A program made the translations under genes and the position numbers. Positions 18,704 through 25,530 of a stretch of 49,172 nucleotides of DNA are shown here, piece by piece. The notes under the pieces were generated by a model, which saw only the letters and a program-made list of their open reading frames with translations, was not told the origin of the DNA and ran no database searches. Source of the stretch: Lachnospiraceae bacterium (GTDB taxonomy: Bacteria > Bacillota > Clostridia > Lachnospirales > Lachnospiraceae); the NCBI GenBank assembly GCA_017540605.1, contig JAFYAS010000011.1, positions 1 through 49,172 of the forward strand. Reading direction: 5' to 3'. Positions within the stretch are counted from its first letter, which is position 1, and every line of letters starts with the position of its first letter.

Positions 18704-20146
18704 TTATATAAACAGATCATCTAAAACAACCTCATAAGCAACAATGTCACTGTTAGGATTACGCTTAACTCCGTATGTAGTTACAAAAGTACACCTCAGA
18801 TCCTTCTTTGTTTTCTCGGACGCTCTAAACATCGCTATCCTTTCTTTCACATCCTTAGCATACTTTGGTGTGATAACATACTCCTCAGATGAATATTTCA
18901 TCTCACACATATTCATGACATCATCATTTCTGTCTATGATCAAGTCAATCTGCCCTCCAGACCATTCTATTCCATTAGAATCGGTAAACGTTTTTCTTCT
19001 CCATGCATAAGAATTACTGAGAATACCCGATATACCCAGCTTTACCTTTATCTGAGGAATATGATTTAAGCAAACCTGCTCAAAAGCATATCCTAACCAC
19101 GCATTCTTTTTTCCTGTTTTTCCTAAATTTGTCCAATAATGTTCATCCGTGCCGGAACCTTTATTAACAAATTTCAGATAAAACAAAGAAAACATATCCG
19201 TAAGCTGATATACCTTAGCTCTCTGCTTCTTTCCTGGCGCCATATAACATCTAATAAAATCACATGCAACAAGATTACCCAGTATCTTAGTAAGCTCTCC
19301 TCCATTTAACTTACATCCATCAGATATATCCTCTCTGGTGAGGCCGATCATCCTTGTAGAAATAAACTCTATAACACGCCTATAATTGGCGCTATCCTTA
19401 AAGAGCGAACGGAACAAAAAATCAAACTCCGTTTTTAATGGGGCATTGTTTGAAAAGAACAAGGCGTCCACATTCTCGGATAACGGCTTCTTGTTATCAA
19501 GCATGTCAAGATAATATGGAATACCACCAAATATCATATATGTATCAAGCACTAGTTTTCTACCATATTTCATTTTCTTGATAACATTCAAATACTGCTC
19601 TGTTTCAAGTAAAGTGAATGGTGCAAGATAAATAGGTCTGCTAACACGTCCGTACAACCCCCCATTATCCCCAATGAATTTGTCAACCATCCAAGTAGTA
19701 GCTGAACCACATACAAATAGCTTTAGAAGTGTTTTCTTACTTCTCCAACCATTCCAAAAAGTCGAGAGCGCAGCTAGAAAATTGCTTTTGGCAGTATCCA
19801 TCCACGGTAGCTCATCAAGAAAAACAACCACTCTATCCTTTTTTAGTCCAAGCAAATAATCCTTCAAATGATCAAAAGCCTCAAACCAATCCTTTGCTTC
19901 ACCATTTTTGTCATTTGATAGCCTATTTATTTCCTTTTGAAATTCTGTTATCTGGACTACAGCAGCCACTTTATGCTTTCCGGTGTACTCAAAGTCGAAG
20001 CGGTCTTCCAAAGTCTCGCATATCAAATATGTTTTACCTACACGACGTCTTCCATAAACTGCAACAAGCTCTGATTTATTAGAATTGTAATAATCTTCAA
20101 GAAGTGATACTTCTTTCGTTCTCCCAACAAAGTTCTTACTACGCAT
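18704..20146 (-). CDS. AAA-type ATP-binding protein with DUF234-like nuclease-fold tail
   Basis: 480 residues of the lone-gene ATPase_2/DUF234 family. The Walker A is YGRRRVGKT (31-39), the Walker B is VVVFLDE (106-112), and a sensor-like VCGSATTWM follows at about 145-153. A winged-helix-like middle (about 255-320) leads to a C-terminal PD-(D/E)XK-like core: Asp401 in GQIDLII, Glu415 and Lys417 in CEMKYS. The biochemical role of this family is not established; the ATPase plus nuclease-like arrangement suggests nucleic-acid work. It has a good promoter (20181-20209) and AAGGAG site, stands alone, and is enclosed by nested repeats inside a broken surface-protein gene, which points to acquisition. 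Confidence 0.85.
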   Translation of the reverse strand: MRSKNFVGRTKEVSLLEDYYNSNKSELVAVYGRRRVGKTYLICETLEDRFDFEYTGKHKVAAVVQITEFQKEINRLSNDKNGEAKDWFEAFDHLKDYLLGLKKDRVVVFLDELPWMDTAKSNFLAALSTFWNGWRSKKTLLKLFVCGSATTWMVDKFIGDNGGLYGRVSRPIYLAPFTLLETEQYLNVIKKMKYGRKLVLDTYMIFGGIPYYLDMLDNKKPLSENVDALFFSNNAPLKTEFDFLFRSLFKDSANYRRVIEFISTRMIGLTREDISDGCKLNGGELTKILGNLVACDFIRCYMAPGKKQRAKVYQLTDMFSLFYLKFVNKGSGTDEHYWTNLGKTGKKNAWLGYAFEQVCLNHIPQIKVKLGISGILSNSYAWRRKTFTDSNGIEWSGGQIDLIIDRNDDVMNMCEMKYSSEEYVITPKYAKDVKERIAMFRASEKTKKDLRCTFVTTYGVKRNPNSDIVAYEVVLDDLFI

Positions 20147-20180
20147 TAGTTTGTCTCCTTAAAACCTATATTCTACAAGA

Positions 20181-20209
20181 ATTATACAGATTTTGAGCCG
20201 AAGGTTCAA
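20181..20209 (-). promoter_or_regulatory. promoter of the cassette ATPase gene
   Basis: TTGAAC (20204-20209), a 17-nt spacer and TATAAT (20181-20186), about 35 nt upstream of the ATG. It lies inside the repeat boundaries, so the cassette carries its own promoter. Confidence 0.82.
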
Positions 20210-20217
20210 GAGATTTT

Positions 20218-20254
20218 TGCTCCCTAACCCATATTTTTTTTAAGTTACGGAGCA
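20218..20254 (+). repeat. direct repeat B, copy 2
   Basis: Same hairpin as 18664-18700, with small differences in the T-rich loop. It directly abuts repeat A2 with a 3-nt spacer, whereas A1 and B1 are 21 nt apart. Confidence 0.8.
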
Positions 20255-20257
20255 AAA

Positions 20258-20344
20258 ATCCCCGATACCACCCTGCATACACAGAGTCGATATCGGGGAT
20301 TCCTTTATGAGTTATGAACAAAGAATCTCAAAGTGATATGTTAA
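20258..20344 (+). repeat. direct repeat A, copy 2 (right flank of ATPase cassette)
   Basis: 87 bp matching 18556-18642. Its distal end contains the TGA that stops the signal-peptide fragment at 20328, so the repeat truncates that reading frame. Confidence 0.85.
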
Positions 20345-20483
20345 GGTACTGTAAGCTCCACCTCTTGTCCGATGAGGTATCCTTTGCCTCTGTCACCGGT
20401 GCAGGAGCCACTGTTATCAGTGAACATGCGAATGCTGTTGCCATGGCAAAGCTTGCTATCCTTTTACTTAAATCTGCTCTCAT
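20328..20483 (-). pseudogene. N-terminal fragment of a secreted protein (signal peptide only)
   Basis: 51 codons from an ATG with a perfect AAAGGAGG site. The product has a textbook Sec signal peptide (MRADLSKRIASFAMATAFAC) with a likely cut near PVTEA, then about 15 mature residues before a TGA inside repeat A2. A functional ribosome site on so short a product suggests a recent truncation of a longer secreted protein, most likely the one whose Big_2-containing remainder is at 18200-18553. An alternative is that the two fragments come from different paralogues. Confidence 0.6.
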
Positions 20484-20506
20484 TTGATCCTCCTTTAAAG
20501 AGTTAT

Positions 20507-20535
20507 AACTGCCGAAAGACAAGCTTCCGGCAGTT
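20507..20535 (-). terminator. hairpin between the two small secreted-protein genes
   Basis: An 8-bp stem AACTGCCG/CGGCAGTT lies 9 nt past the stop at 20544 and ends shortly before the ribosome site of the next fragment. No U-run follows, so it may be a weak terminator or a processing site. Confidence 0.45.
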
Positions 20536-20543
20536 GATTGCTT

Positions 20544-20929
20544 TTATTTTACGATTACCTTGATCTTCTTCATCACACCATTCTGAGCGTATGCATATAC
20601 GAAGCAGGTTCCCTTCTTCTTGGCCTTTATGACGCCCTTGGCTGTCACTGTTGCCACATTCTTGTTGGTACTCTCAAACTGAACAGCTCTGTGCTTTTTG
20701 CTCTTTAGCTTCTTGTCAGCCAATACTTCCGTGATCTTCAGGGTAAATGTGAGCTTCTTTTTCGAAGGATCATATTTTGCTGTTCCGGTAACTCCGGGGA
20801 TATCATTCATATTCTCTCCGGTAACCTGAGTTTCGCCTACCCAGACAGGATATTTTATCAAAGCCAGAGATTCTATCGTTACTGTTGAAAAAAACAAAAA
20901 GCTGAAACAATTTTACCTGATTTTGTCAT
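20544..20929 (-). pseudogene. degenerate small Big_2 surface protein with N-terminal frameshift
   Basis: The main frame is open from 20912 to 20544 (bounded by TAA at 20913-20915) without any ATG near its start. It encodes YPVWVGETQVTGENMNDIPG, which resembles the W-V-G-x-Q-V-T-x-x-N segment seen at the mature N-terminus of some Clostridia surface proteins, followed by a Big_2-like domain ending MKKIKVIVK. Another frame offers ATG at 20929 (MTKSGKIVSAFCFF), which would join the main frame if the seven-T run at 20888-20894 had one more T. The hydrophobic start is a poor signal peptide, so this may simply be a decayed copy. It begins 5 nt after the HAD gene stop. Confidence 0.5.
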
Positions 20930-20934
20930 GCATA

Positions 20935-21756
20935 TCAAGTCCCATAGCGATAAAAATACTCCGCCAGTCCGTCGTGATCGTTGTCCTTTTCGGTGATGAT
21001 ATCAGCCACCTTTTTTACCTTCTCGTTGCCGTTTATCATGGCGATGCCAACGCCTGCTGCCTCTATCATGGTGATATCATTTTCCTCGTCGCCGGCGGCG
21101 ATGGTGCATTCGATGGGGACGCCCAGGATCTCAGCAAGCTTTCTTACTGCCATGCCCTTGTGGCAACCCTTGGGCACTATCTCCAGATAGTAGGGTGTAG
21201 AATAAAATGTCTCGATCACGTCTTTATATTTGGCCATGATCTCTGCCCTGAAGCCTTCCTGCTTTTCGTGGTCGTTAAATTCTATACAGAGCATCTTGCA
21301 GGGTGGCTCGGGAAGCACCGATACCGGATCTTCATTTAACACAAAGGACATACCGGCTACCAGCCTGTAGCGCTTTAGTTCCTCGCATTCTCTCGGTGCT
21401 ATGATATTCTCGTCGTGATAGGTCTGGGCAAATACGCCATGTCTTTTTGCAATATCAAATATATCCCGCACCACTAAAAGGGGAAGGCTTGCCTTAAAGA
21501 GAGTCTTCTCCGCCTCGCAATCATATATCTGACAGCCGTTAAAGGATACTATGTAGCTTCCGGGAAACTTTAATTTAAGCTTTTTCTGCACCACAAATGC
21601 GCTAAACAGGCTCCTTCCTGTGGCTATGACAAAGCGGTTGCCATGTTCTACAAACGCTGTAAGCGCCTTGTAGGTTGCCTCTGAGATCGTCTTTTCAGAT
21701 GTGAGTAGCGTGTCGTCCAGATCCGAAAAGAATAGATATTTGTTTTCTTTGTTCAT
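20935..21756 (-). CDS. Cof-type HAD-superfamily phosphatase
   Basis: 273 residues of the HAD-IIB (Cof/YidA) group. Motif I is FFSDLDDTLLTSEKTI with Asp12 and Asp14, motif II is the Thr/Ser in FVIATGR, motif III is the Lys of CHKGMAV and motif IV is AAGDEENDITMIEAAG. The large type-IIB cap lies between. These enzymes remove phosphate from sugar phosphates and cofactors such as FMN or PLP; the substrate cannot be read from sequence. AGGAG precedes the ATG, lying right behind the folA terminator, so this gene is probably reached only by readthrough or by a weak internal promoter. Confidence 0.9.
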   Translation of the reverse strand: MNKENKYLFFSDLDDTLLTSEKTISEATYKALTAFVEHGNRFVIATGRSLFSAFVVQKKLKLKFPGSYIVSFNGCQIYDCEAEKTLFKASLPLLVVRDIFDIAKRHGVFAQTYHDENIIAPRECEELKRYRLVAGMSFVLNEDPVSVLPEPPCKMLCIEFNDHEKQEGFRAEIMAKYKDVIETFYSTPYYLEIVPKGCHKGMAVRKLAEILGVPIECTIAAGDEENDITMIEAAGVGIAMINGNEKVKKVADIITEKDNDHDGLAEYFYRYGT

Positions 21757-21772
21757 CTTATTACTCCTAAAA

Positions 21773-21804
21773 ATCCCCTGCGTTCGTTACTAAACGCAGG
21801 GGAT
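21773..21804 (-). terminator. rho-independent terminator of folA
   Basis: Perfect 12-bp stem ATCCCCTGCGTT/AACGCAGGGGAT with an 8-nt loop, followed on the minus strand by TTTTT (overlapping the stem's 3' end). It ends only a few bases before the ribosome site of the HAD gene. Confidence 0.9.
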
Positions 21805-21809
21805 AATGA

Positions 21810-22289
21810 TCATTTTCTTCGATAAGTCACATATGCGTAGGAGATATCTCCCTCTACCTGCTCGTCCACAGTCTTTGTGAAGGCAGACTCATCAAACTCC
21901 GGAAAGAAGGTATCTCCCTCAATCTCGGCATCGATCTCGGTGATGTACATTACATCAACCAGATCCATGGCCGCACGGTATACACCCGCACCTCCGGATA
22001 TATATATATTCTTGTCGGGAAATCTCTCGGCAGCAAGCTTTATGGCTTCCTCCAGGGAAGATACTGTAGTACAGTTCTCCTCTTCGTAGCTTGCGGTATT
22101 TGAAAGCACGATGGTAAAGCGATTGGGCAAAGGATGTCCTATCTCATCGTAGGAGCGCCTTCCCATGATCACCACATTACCGGTGGTAAGCTCTCTAAAC
22201 CTCCTCTGTTCTCCCTTTATACGCCAGGGAATCTTTCCCGCATTTCCTATCACACGATTATTGGTATAAGCAACAATAAGTCCTATCAT
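21810..22289 (-). CDS. folA: dihydrofolate reductase
   Basis: 159 residues, the standard bacterial length. Landmarks are GLIVAYTNNRVIGNAGKIPW, then VIMGRRSYDEIG (NADPH loop) and IYISGGAGVYRAAM. The acidic active-site residue that is Asp27 in E. coli appears to be Glu here (IPWRIKGEQRRF); Glu also occurs at this site in other species, so activity is expected. It reduces dihydrofolate to tetrahydrofolate and is the target of trimethoprim. The SD sequence overlaps the stop codon of the upstream DUF1189 gene, 11 nt before the ATG, so the two are co-translated. No thymidylate synthase is adjacent. Confidence 0.95.
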   Translation of the reverse strand: MIGLIVAYTNNRVIGNAGKIPWRIKGEQRRFRELTTGNVVIMGRRSYDEIGHPLPNRFTIVLSNTASYEEENCTTVSSLEEAIKLAAERFPDKNIYISGGAGVYRAAMDLVDVMYITEIDAEIEGDTFFPEFDESAFTKTVDEQVEGDISYAYVTYRRK

Positions 22290-22300
22290 AGGATCACCGC

Positions 22301-23236
22301 CTAGAAGGGATTATTTGTGCTGTCACCTGAGCCTGACTGAGGCATATAGGGATCAACCGAGGGACCGGTGGGAATATAATTTGAAGGAGTCTCTTCATCA
22401 GCACTCTTCAGTGCGAGATAAAGTATTCCAATATAAGTACCGATCAATACACAGGTTAAAAGGAACTTCCAAGAGATAAACAGCTTCAATACATACTTAA
22501 CGATACAGAATGCGCCGTTGATGTAGAAACTGATCCAGTAAATGTCAGAGAAGTCAGCATCTGCCTTGGCAACTCCATTTACAATAAGTCCGATAAGTGA
22601 CCAAATAAGAGTGATAAGGAACAAATGAATGAACAGAATGATCACCATAATGCCGGAAATAATAGCAAATACCTTGATGATCACTGACTTGTAACCGTTA
22701 AGTACTGTCTGCTTATCAAAGCTTGTGATGCCGACAGTAGGCATGATCTTTGAATATTCCTGGGGAGGAAGATTCTGATTGGTTGTATAGTTAATAAATA
22801 CAAAGTTTTTCTTTGCAAGGAACATAGCCTGCTGAACAGGTTCCTGAATATTCATGGTCGCAAGGATTCCCTGAATATCCTGTGCATTTGAAAATCCTGT
22901 ATCATTGGTTCCGTTGTAGAAAGCTTCAACATTGGTATCCATGAAGAATACTGTTCCGCTAGATGCAAAATTCGCCGTTGTATCTACATTGAGTTCTCCG
23001 TCGGCATAAGAGAAATTGGGCATCTCATTCAAGGCTTTAGCAAGCTCCTTGTCATTGGCAAGCTTTAATCCTACCACAAAAAATGAGATGAAGCTCAAAA
23101 GAATAGCCATAATAATGGCATAAACCATCTTGCTCCCCGTTGACTGTTCGCGAAGCTTGATGAAAAGCTTCTGCTTTGCAAATCCCGCAAAAGAAGTGGG
23201 TATCTGCATAAATGGATTGATTTTTTCCTGGTACAT
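22301..23236 (-). CDS. DUF1189-like membrane protein
   Basis: 311 residues from the ATG at 23236, which has AAGGAGG at good spacing; a longer start at 23272 has no ribosome site. There is one membrane helix at about 41-62, an extracytoplasmic domain with the NFSYADGELNVD segment typical of DUF1189, and four or so helices in the C-terminal half. A Pro/Ser/Gly tail ends the protein. DUF1189 proteins have no firm function; some have been linked to maltose/maltodextrin or envelope processes. It lies between aroC and folA in a tight operon, which gives no clear hint of its job. Confidence 0.7.
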   Translation of the reverse strand: MYQEKINPFMQIPTSFAGFAKQKLFIKLREQSTGSKMVYAIIMAILLSFISFFVVGLKLANDKELAKALNEMPNFSYADGELNVDTTANFASSGTVFFMDTNVEAFYNGTNDTGFSNAQDIQGILATMNIQEPVQQAMFLAKKNFVFINYTTNQNLPPQEYSKIMPTVGITSFDKQTVLNGYKSVIIKVFAIISGIMVIILFIHLFLITLIWSLIGLIVNGVAKADADFSDIYWISFYINGAFCIVKYVLKLFISWKFLLTCVLIGTYIGILYLALKSADEETPSNYIPTGPSVDPYMPQSGSGDSTNNPF

Positions 23237-23308
23237 AAATATACTCCTCCTTAATATTTTCAGGAAACGCATTATTGCGCTTTATATATCAATGGGCTTT
23301 CCCAATGA

Positions 23309-24406
23309 TCATCTGTAAAAATCCTTTACCCTATCCATGCGTGCTGACATATTGGATAAGAGCCCGTCAAATATGGTAATGGCCGCCATACATTCAACCA
23401 CCACTGCCGCTCTGGCAACCACTATGGGATCGTGACGCCCTTTTATTGAGACCTCGATATCCTCTCCGGACTTGTTAACGGTCTGCTGCACCTTTGCAAT
23501 TGACGGTGTAGGTTTAAAATGTGCTCGCATTATCAAATTTGAGCCATCACTTATACCTCCAAGCATTCCACCTGAATGGTTTGTCTGCTTTTTTACCTCG
23601 CCACCATCTGCGACAAAAGGATCATTGTTCTCCGAGCCGACGGTCTTACTTACTGCAACTCCATCTCCCATCTCAAAGGCCTTCACCGCACCGATAGAGC
23701 ATATAGACTTTGCAAGATTTGCCGAAAGCTTTTCAAATACCGGATCTCCGATACCCGTGGGAAGTCCCGAAACAACGCATTCCACAACTCCGCCGACACT
23801 ATCAGTCTTCTTTCTCATATCGAGCACATACTCCTCAGCTTTTTTTGCCGCTTCTTTATCAGGCATAAAAAGAGGGTTCTTCGCTATCTCAGCTTTATCA
23901 AACCTATCAGGATCTATCTCGATAGGACCAACACTCTTTACATAGGTGGTGAAGTCTATACCCATTTCCTTTAATGCTATGGCGGCAACTGCGCCTCCCG
24001 CAACTCTTGATAAAGTCTCTCTTCCCGAAGATCTTCCTCCACCGCGATAGTCCCTGAAACCGTACTTTTCATCAAATGTGTAATCGGCATGTCCCGGTCG
24101 ATAGTAGGATGCTATCTCCGAATAATCCGCCGATCTTTGGGTCTTGTTGTAGACCAGCATTGAGATGGGAGCACCCGTGGTTTTCCCCTCAAATACACCG
24201 GATAATATCTCGATCTTATCCTCTTCATTTCTGGGAGTTGACATAGCAGACTGTCCCGGTCTTCTTCTGTCCATATATGTCTGAATATCTTCTTCTGAAA
24301 GCTTCAGACCTGCGGGACATCCGTCTACAACCACACCCAAAGCCTTCCCGTGGGATTCACCCCAGGTGGTTATCTTAAATATATTTCCTATACTTGATCC
24401 GGCCAC
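23309..24406 (-). CDS. aroC: chorismate synthase
   Basis: 365 residues with all three AroC signatures: GESHGKALGVVVDGCPAG at the N-terminus, RPGHADYTFDEKYGFRDYRG with SSGRET, and the C-terminal RHDPIVVARAAVVVECM. The enzyme converts EPSP to chorismate using reduced FMN, the last common step to aromatic amino acids. The start codon is GTG with GGAAGGTG upstream, overlapping the stop of the DHH gene 11 nt away. No other shikimate genes are nearby, so it is an isolated pathway gene in a mixed operon. Confidence 0.97.
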   Translation of the reverse strand: MAGSSIGNIFKITTWGESHGKALGVVVDGCPAGLKLSEEDIQTYMDRRRPGQSAMSTPRNEEDKIEILSGVFEGKTTGAPISMLVYNKTQRSADYSEIASYYRPGHADYTFDEKYGFRDYRGGGRSSGRETLSRVAGGAVAAIALKEMGIDFTTYVKSVGPIEIDPDRFDKAEIAKNPLFMPDKEAAKKAEEYVLDMRKKTDSVGGVVECVVSGLPTGIGDPVFEKLSANLAKSICSIGAVKAFEMGDGVAVSKTVGSENNDPFVADGGEVKKQTNHSGGMLGGISDGSNLIMRAHFKPTPSIAKVQQTVNKSGEDIEVSIKGRHDPIVVARAAVVVECMAAITIFDGLLSNMSARMDRVKDFYR

Positions 24407-24417
24407 GTTTCACCTTC

Positions 24418-25392
24418 CTAATCTGCATTGTTCTTTATTGCTTCTAAAAATGTATTTCTAACTCCGACTCTTAGGTTGCTACCCAGCTTTTCCATATTCT
24501 CAGCTGTTACTATACCGCCTGCCATGGCGAAATGTCCGCCACCGCCACCCAGATCAAATAGAGCAGCGCTTGTGATCTTGCCGGCATGAAAGTGAGCTGT
24601 TTCATTCCTCACAGAGAACTTGAGGCCTCCGTTCCTTGCAGCAAATACTACCGAAAATTCTACCACATCAAGATCCAGTATAAACTCGGATATCATTGCG
24701 ATAAGTGCATCCGGGCAGTCAAAGGGTATATACGCAAATCCTATATTCTCATATATCTCGATATTCTTGATGGCCTCACCGTAAGCTCTAAGATCATCAA
24801 GCTCCATGCTGTTGGAATACAGATCAGAGATTTTTTTATTGTCCGCAATAGCATGAAGATATGAAAACATCTCGATATCAAGGGCTGTCACTCCCCTTGA
24901 AAATGAATCTGTATCCATCTTCATTCCGTAAAGAAGGATGGTGGCTGTAGTGGTATCCATAGTCATATTGCTCTTCACAAAATATTCTGCGATCAAAGAT
25001 GCACATGCGCCCACAAGCCTTACGTCACTGTACTTATACGCACAAGGAATCACAGTAGGATGGTGATCTATACACGCCACCTCATCACCGGGGAAATCCG
25101 TGATATTGGAATTGTATTTTTGGGCATCAACTGTGACTATATAATCCTCAAAGCCCATATTCTTAATATCATCTATATGCGTAAGTTTTATCCCGAAAGT
25201 ATCTATCATACGCTTCGTGGAATTCTTGTCAATCTTTCCGTCATAACAGATATCAGCCTCTATCTCAAAGGCATGTAAGAACACCTTCAAACCGTATGCA
25301 CTCGCAATAGCATCCGGATCCGGAAAGTTATGTGTCTGTATATATACCTTGTGACCCTTTAAAACCTCCACAAGCTTCATATGATCTGCCAT
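24418..25392 (-). CDS. DHH/DHHA1 phosphoesterase (NrnA-like oligoribonuclease/pAp phosphatase)
   Basis: 324 residues from the ATG at 25392 (GGGAG eight bases upstream); an ATG further up at 25446 is poorly placed. Motif I is THNFPDPDAIASA, motif II is TVDAQ, motif III is the name-giving DHH in CIDHHPTV, and motif IV lies near MKMDTDSFSRG. The DHHA1 tail has GGGGGHFAMAGG. NrnA-type enzymes degrade very short RNAs left by PNPase and RNase Y and remove phosphate from pAp. This one has a slightly divergent N-terminus, so cyclic-dinucleotide or other phosphodiester substrates remain possible. It leads the operon with aroC. Confidence 0.88.
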   Translation of the reverse strand: MADHMKLVEVLKGHKVYIQTHNFPDPDAIASAYGLKVFLHAFEIEADICYDGKIDKNSTKRMIDTFGIKLTHIDDIKNMGFEDYIVTVDAQKYNSNITDFPGDEVACIDHHPTVIPCAYKYSDVRLVGACASLIAEYFVKSNMTMDTTTATILLYGMKMDTDSFSRGVTALDIEMFSYLHAIADNKKISDLYSNSMELDDLRAYGEAIKNIEIYENIGFAYIPFDCPDALIAMISEFILDLDVVEFSVVFAARNGGLKFSVRNETAHFHAGKITSAALFDLGGGGGHFAMAGGIVTAENMEKLGSNLRVGVRNTFLEAIKNNAD

Positions 25393-25483
25393 ATAGCTTC
25401 TCCCTTCGAAACAAAAAAATATCGACACATTATTATACACCAACAAACCCTATAAATCCACAAAAATTATGAATAAGAAAAAA

Positions 25484-25522
25484 GCAGCCGCAGATCCGTA
25501 ACTATCACAAATCTGCGACTGC
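25484..25522 (-). terminator. rho-independent terminator of the 813-residue protein gene
   Basis: GCAGTCGCAGAT/ATCTGCGGCTGC stem (one G-T pair) followed on the minus strand by TTTTTT, 8 nt past the stop at 25531. Confidence 0.9.
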
Positions 25523-25530
25523 ATATTTAT

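Larger units (their letters stand above)
18556..20344. mobile_element. putative ATPase cassette bounded by nested direct repeats
   Basis: The order on the plus strand is repeat A1, repeat B1, the ATPase gene (minus), its promoter, repeat B2, repeat A2. Both A copies are in the same orientation, and so are both B copies. The unit separates the signal-peptide half and the Big_2 half of a small secreted protein gene. No transposase or integrase lies inside, so movement by homologous recombination or in trans would be required. That it is mobile is inference from the repeat layout and the split gene. Confidence 0.5.

Noticed and set aside
18556..20344. Classical insertion sequence or composite transposon
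   Set aside because: There is no transposase, no inverted terminal repeats and no short target duplication; the flanking repeats are direct, long and diverged.
25432..25460. TATAAT upstream of the DHH gene as a promoter
   Set aside because: The hexamer at the correct distance is TGGATT, matching only three of six consensus bases; it may still be weakly active but cannot be supported alone.
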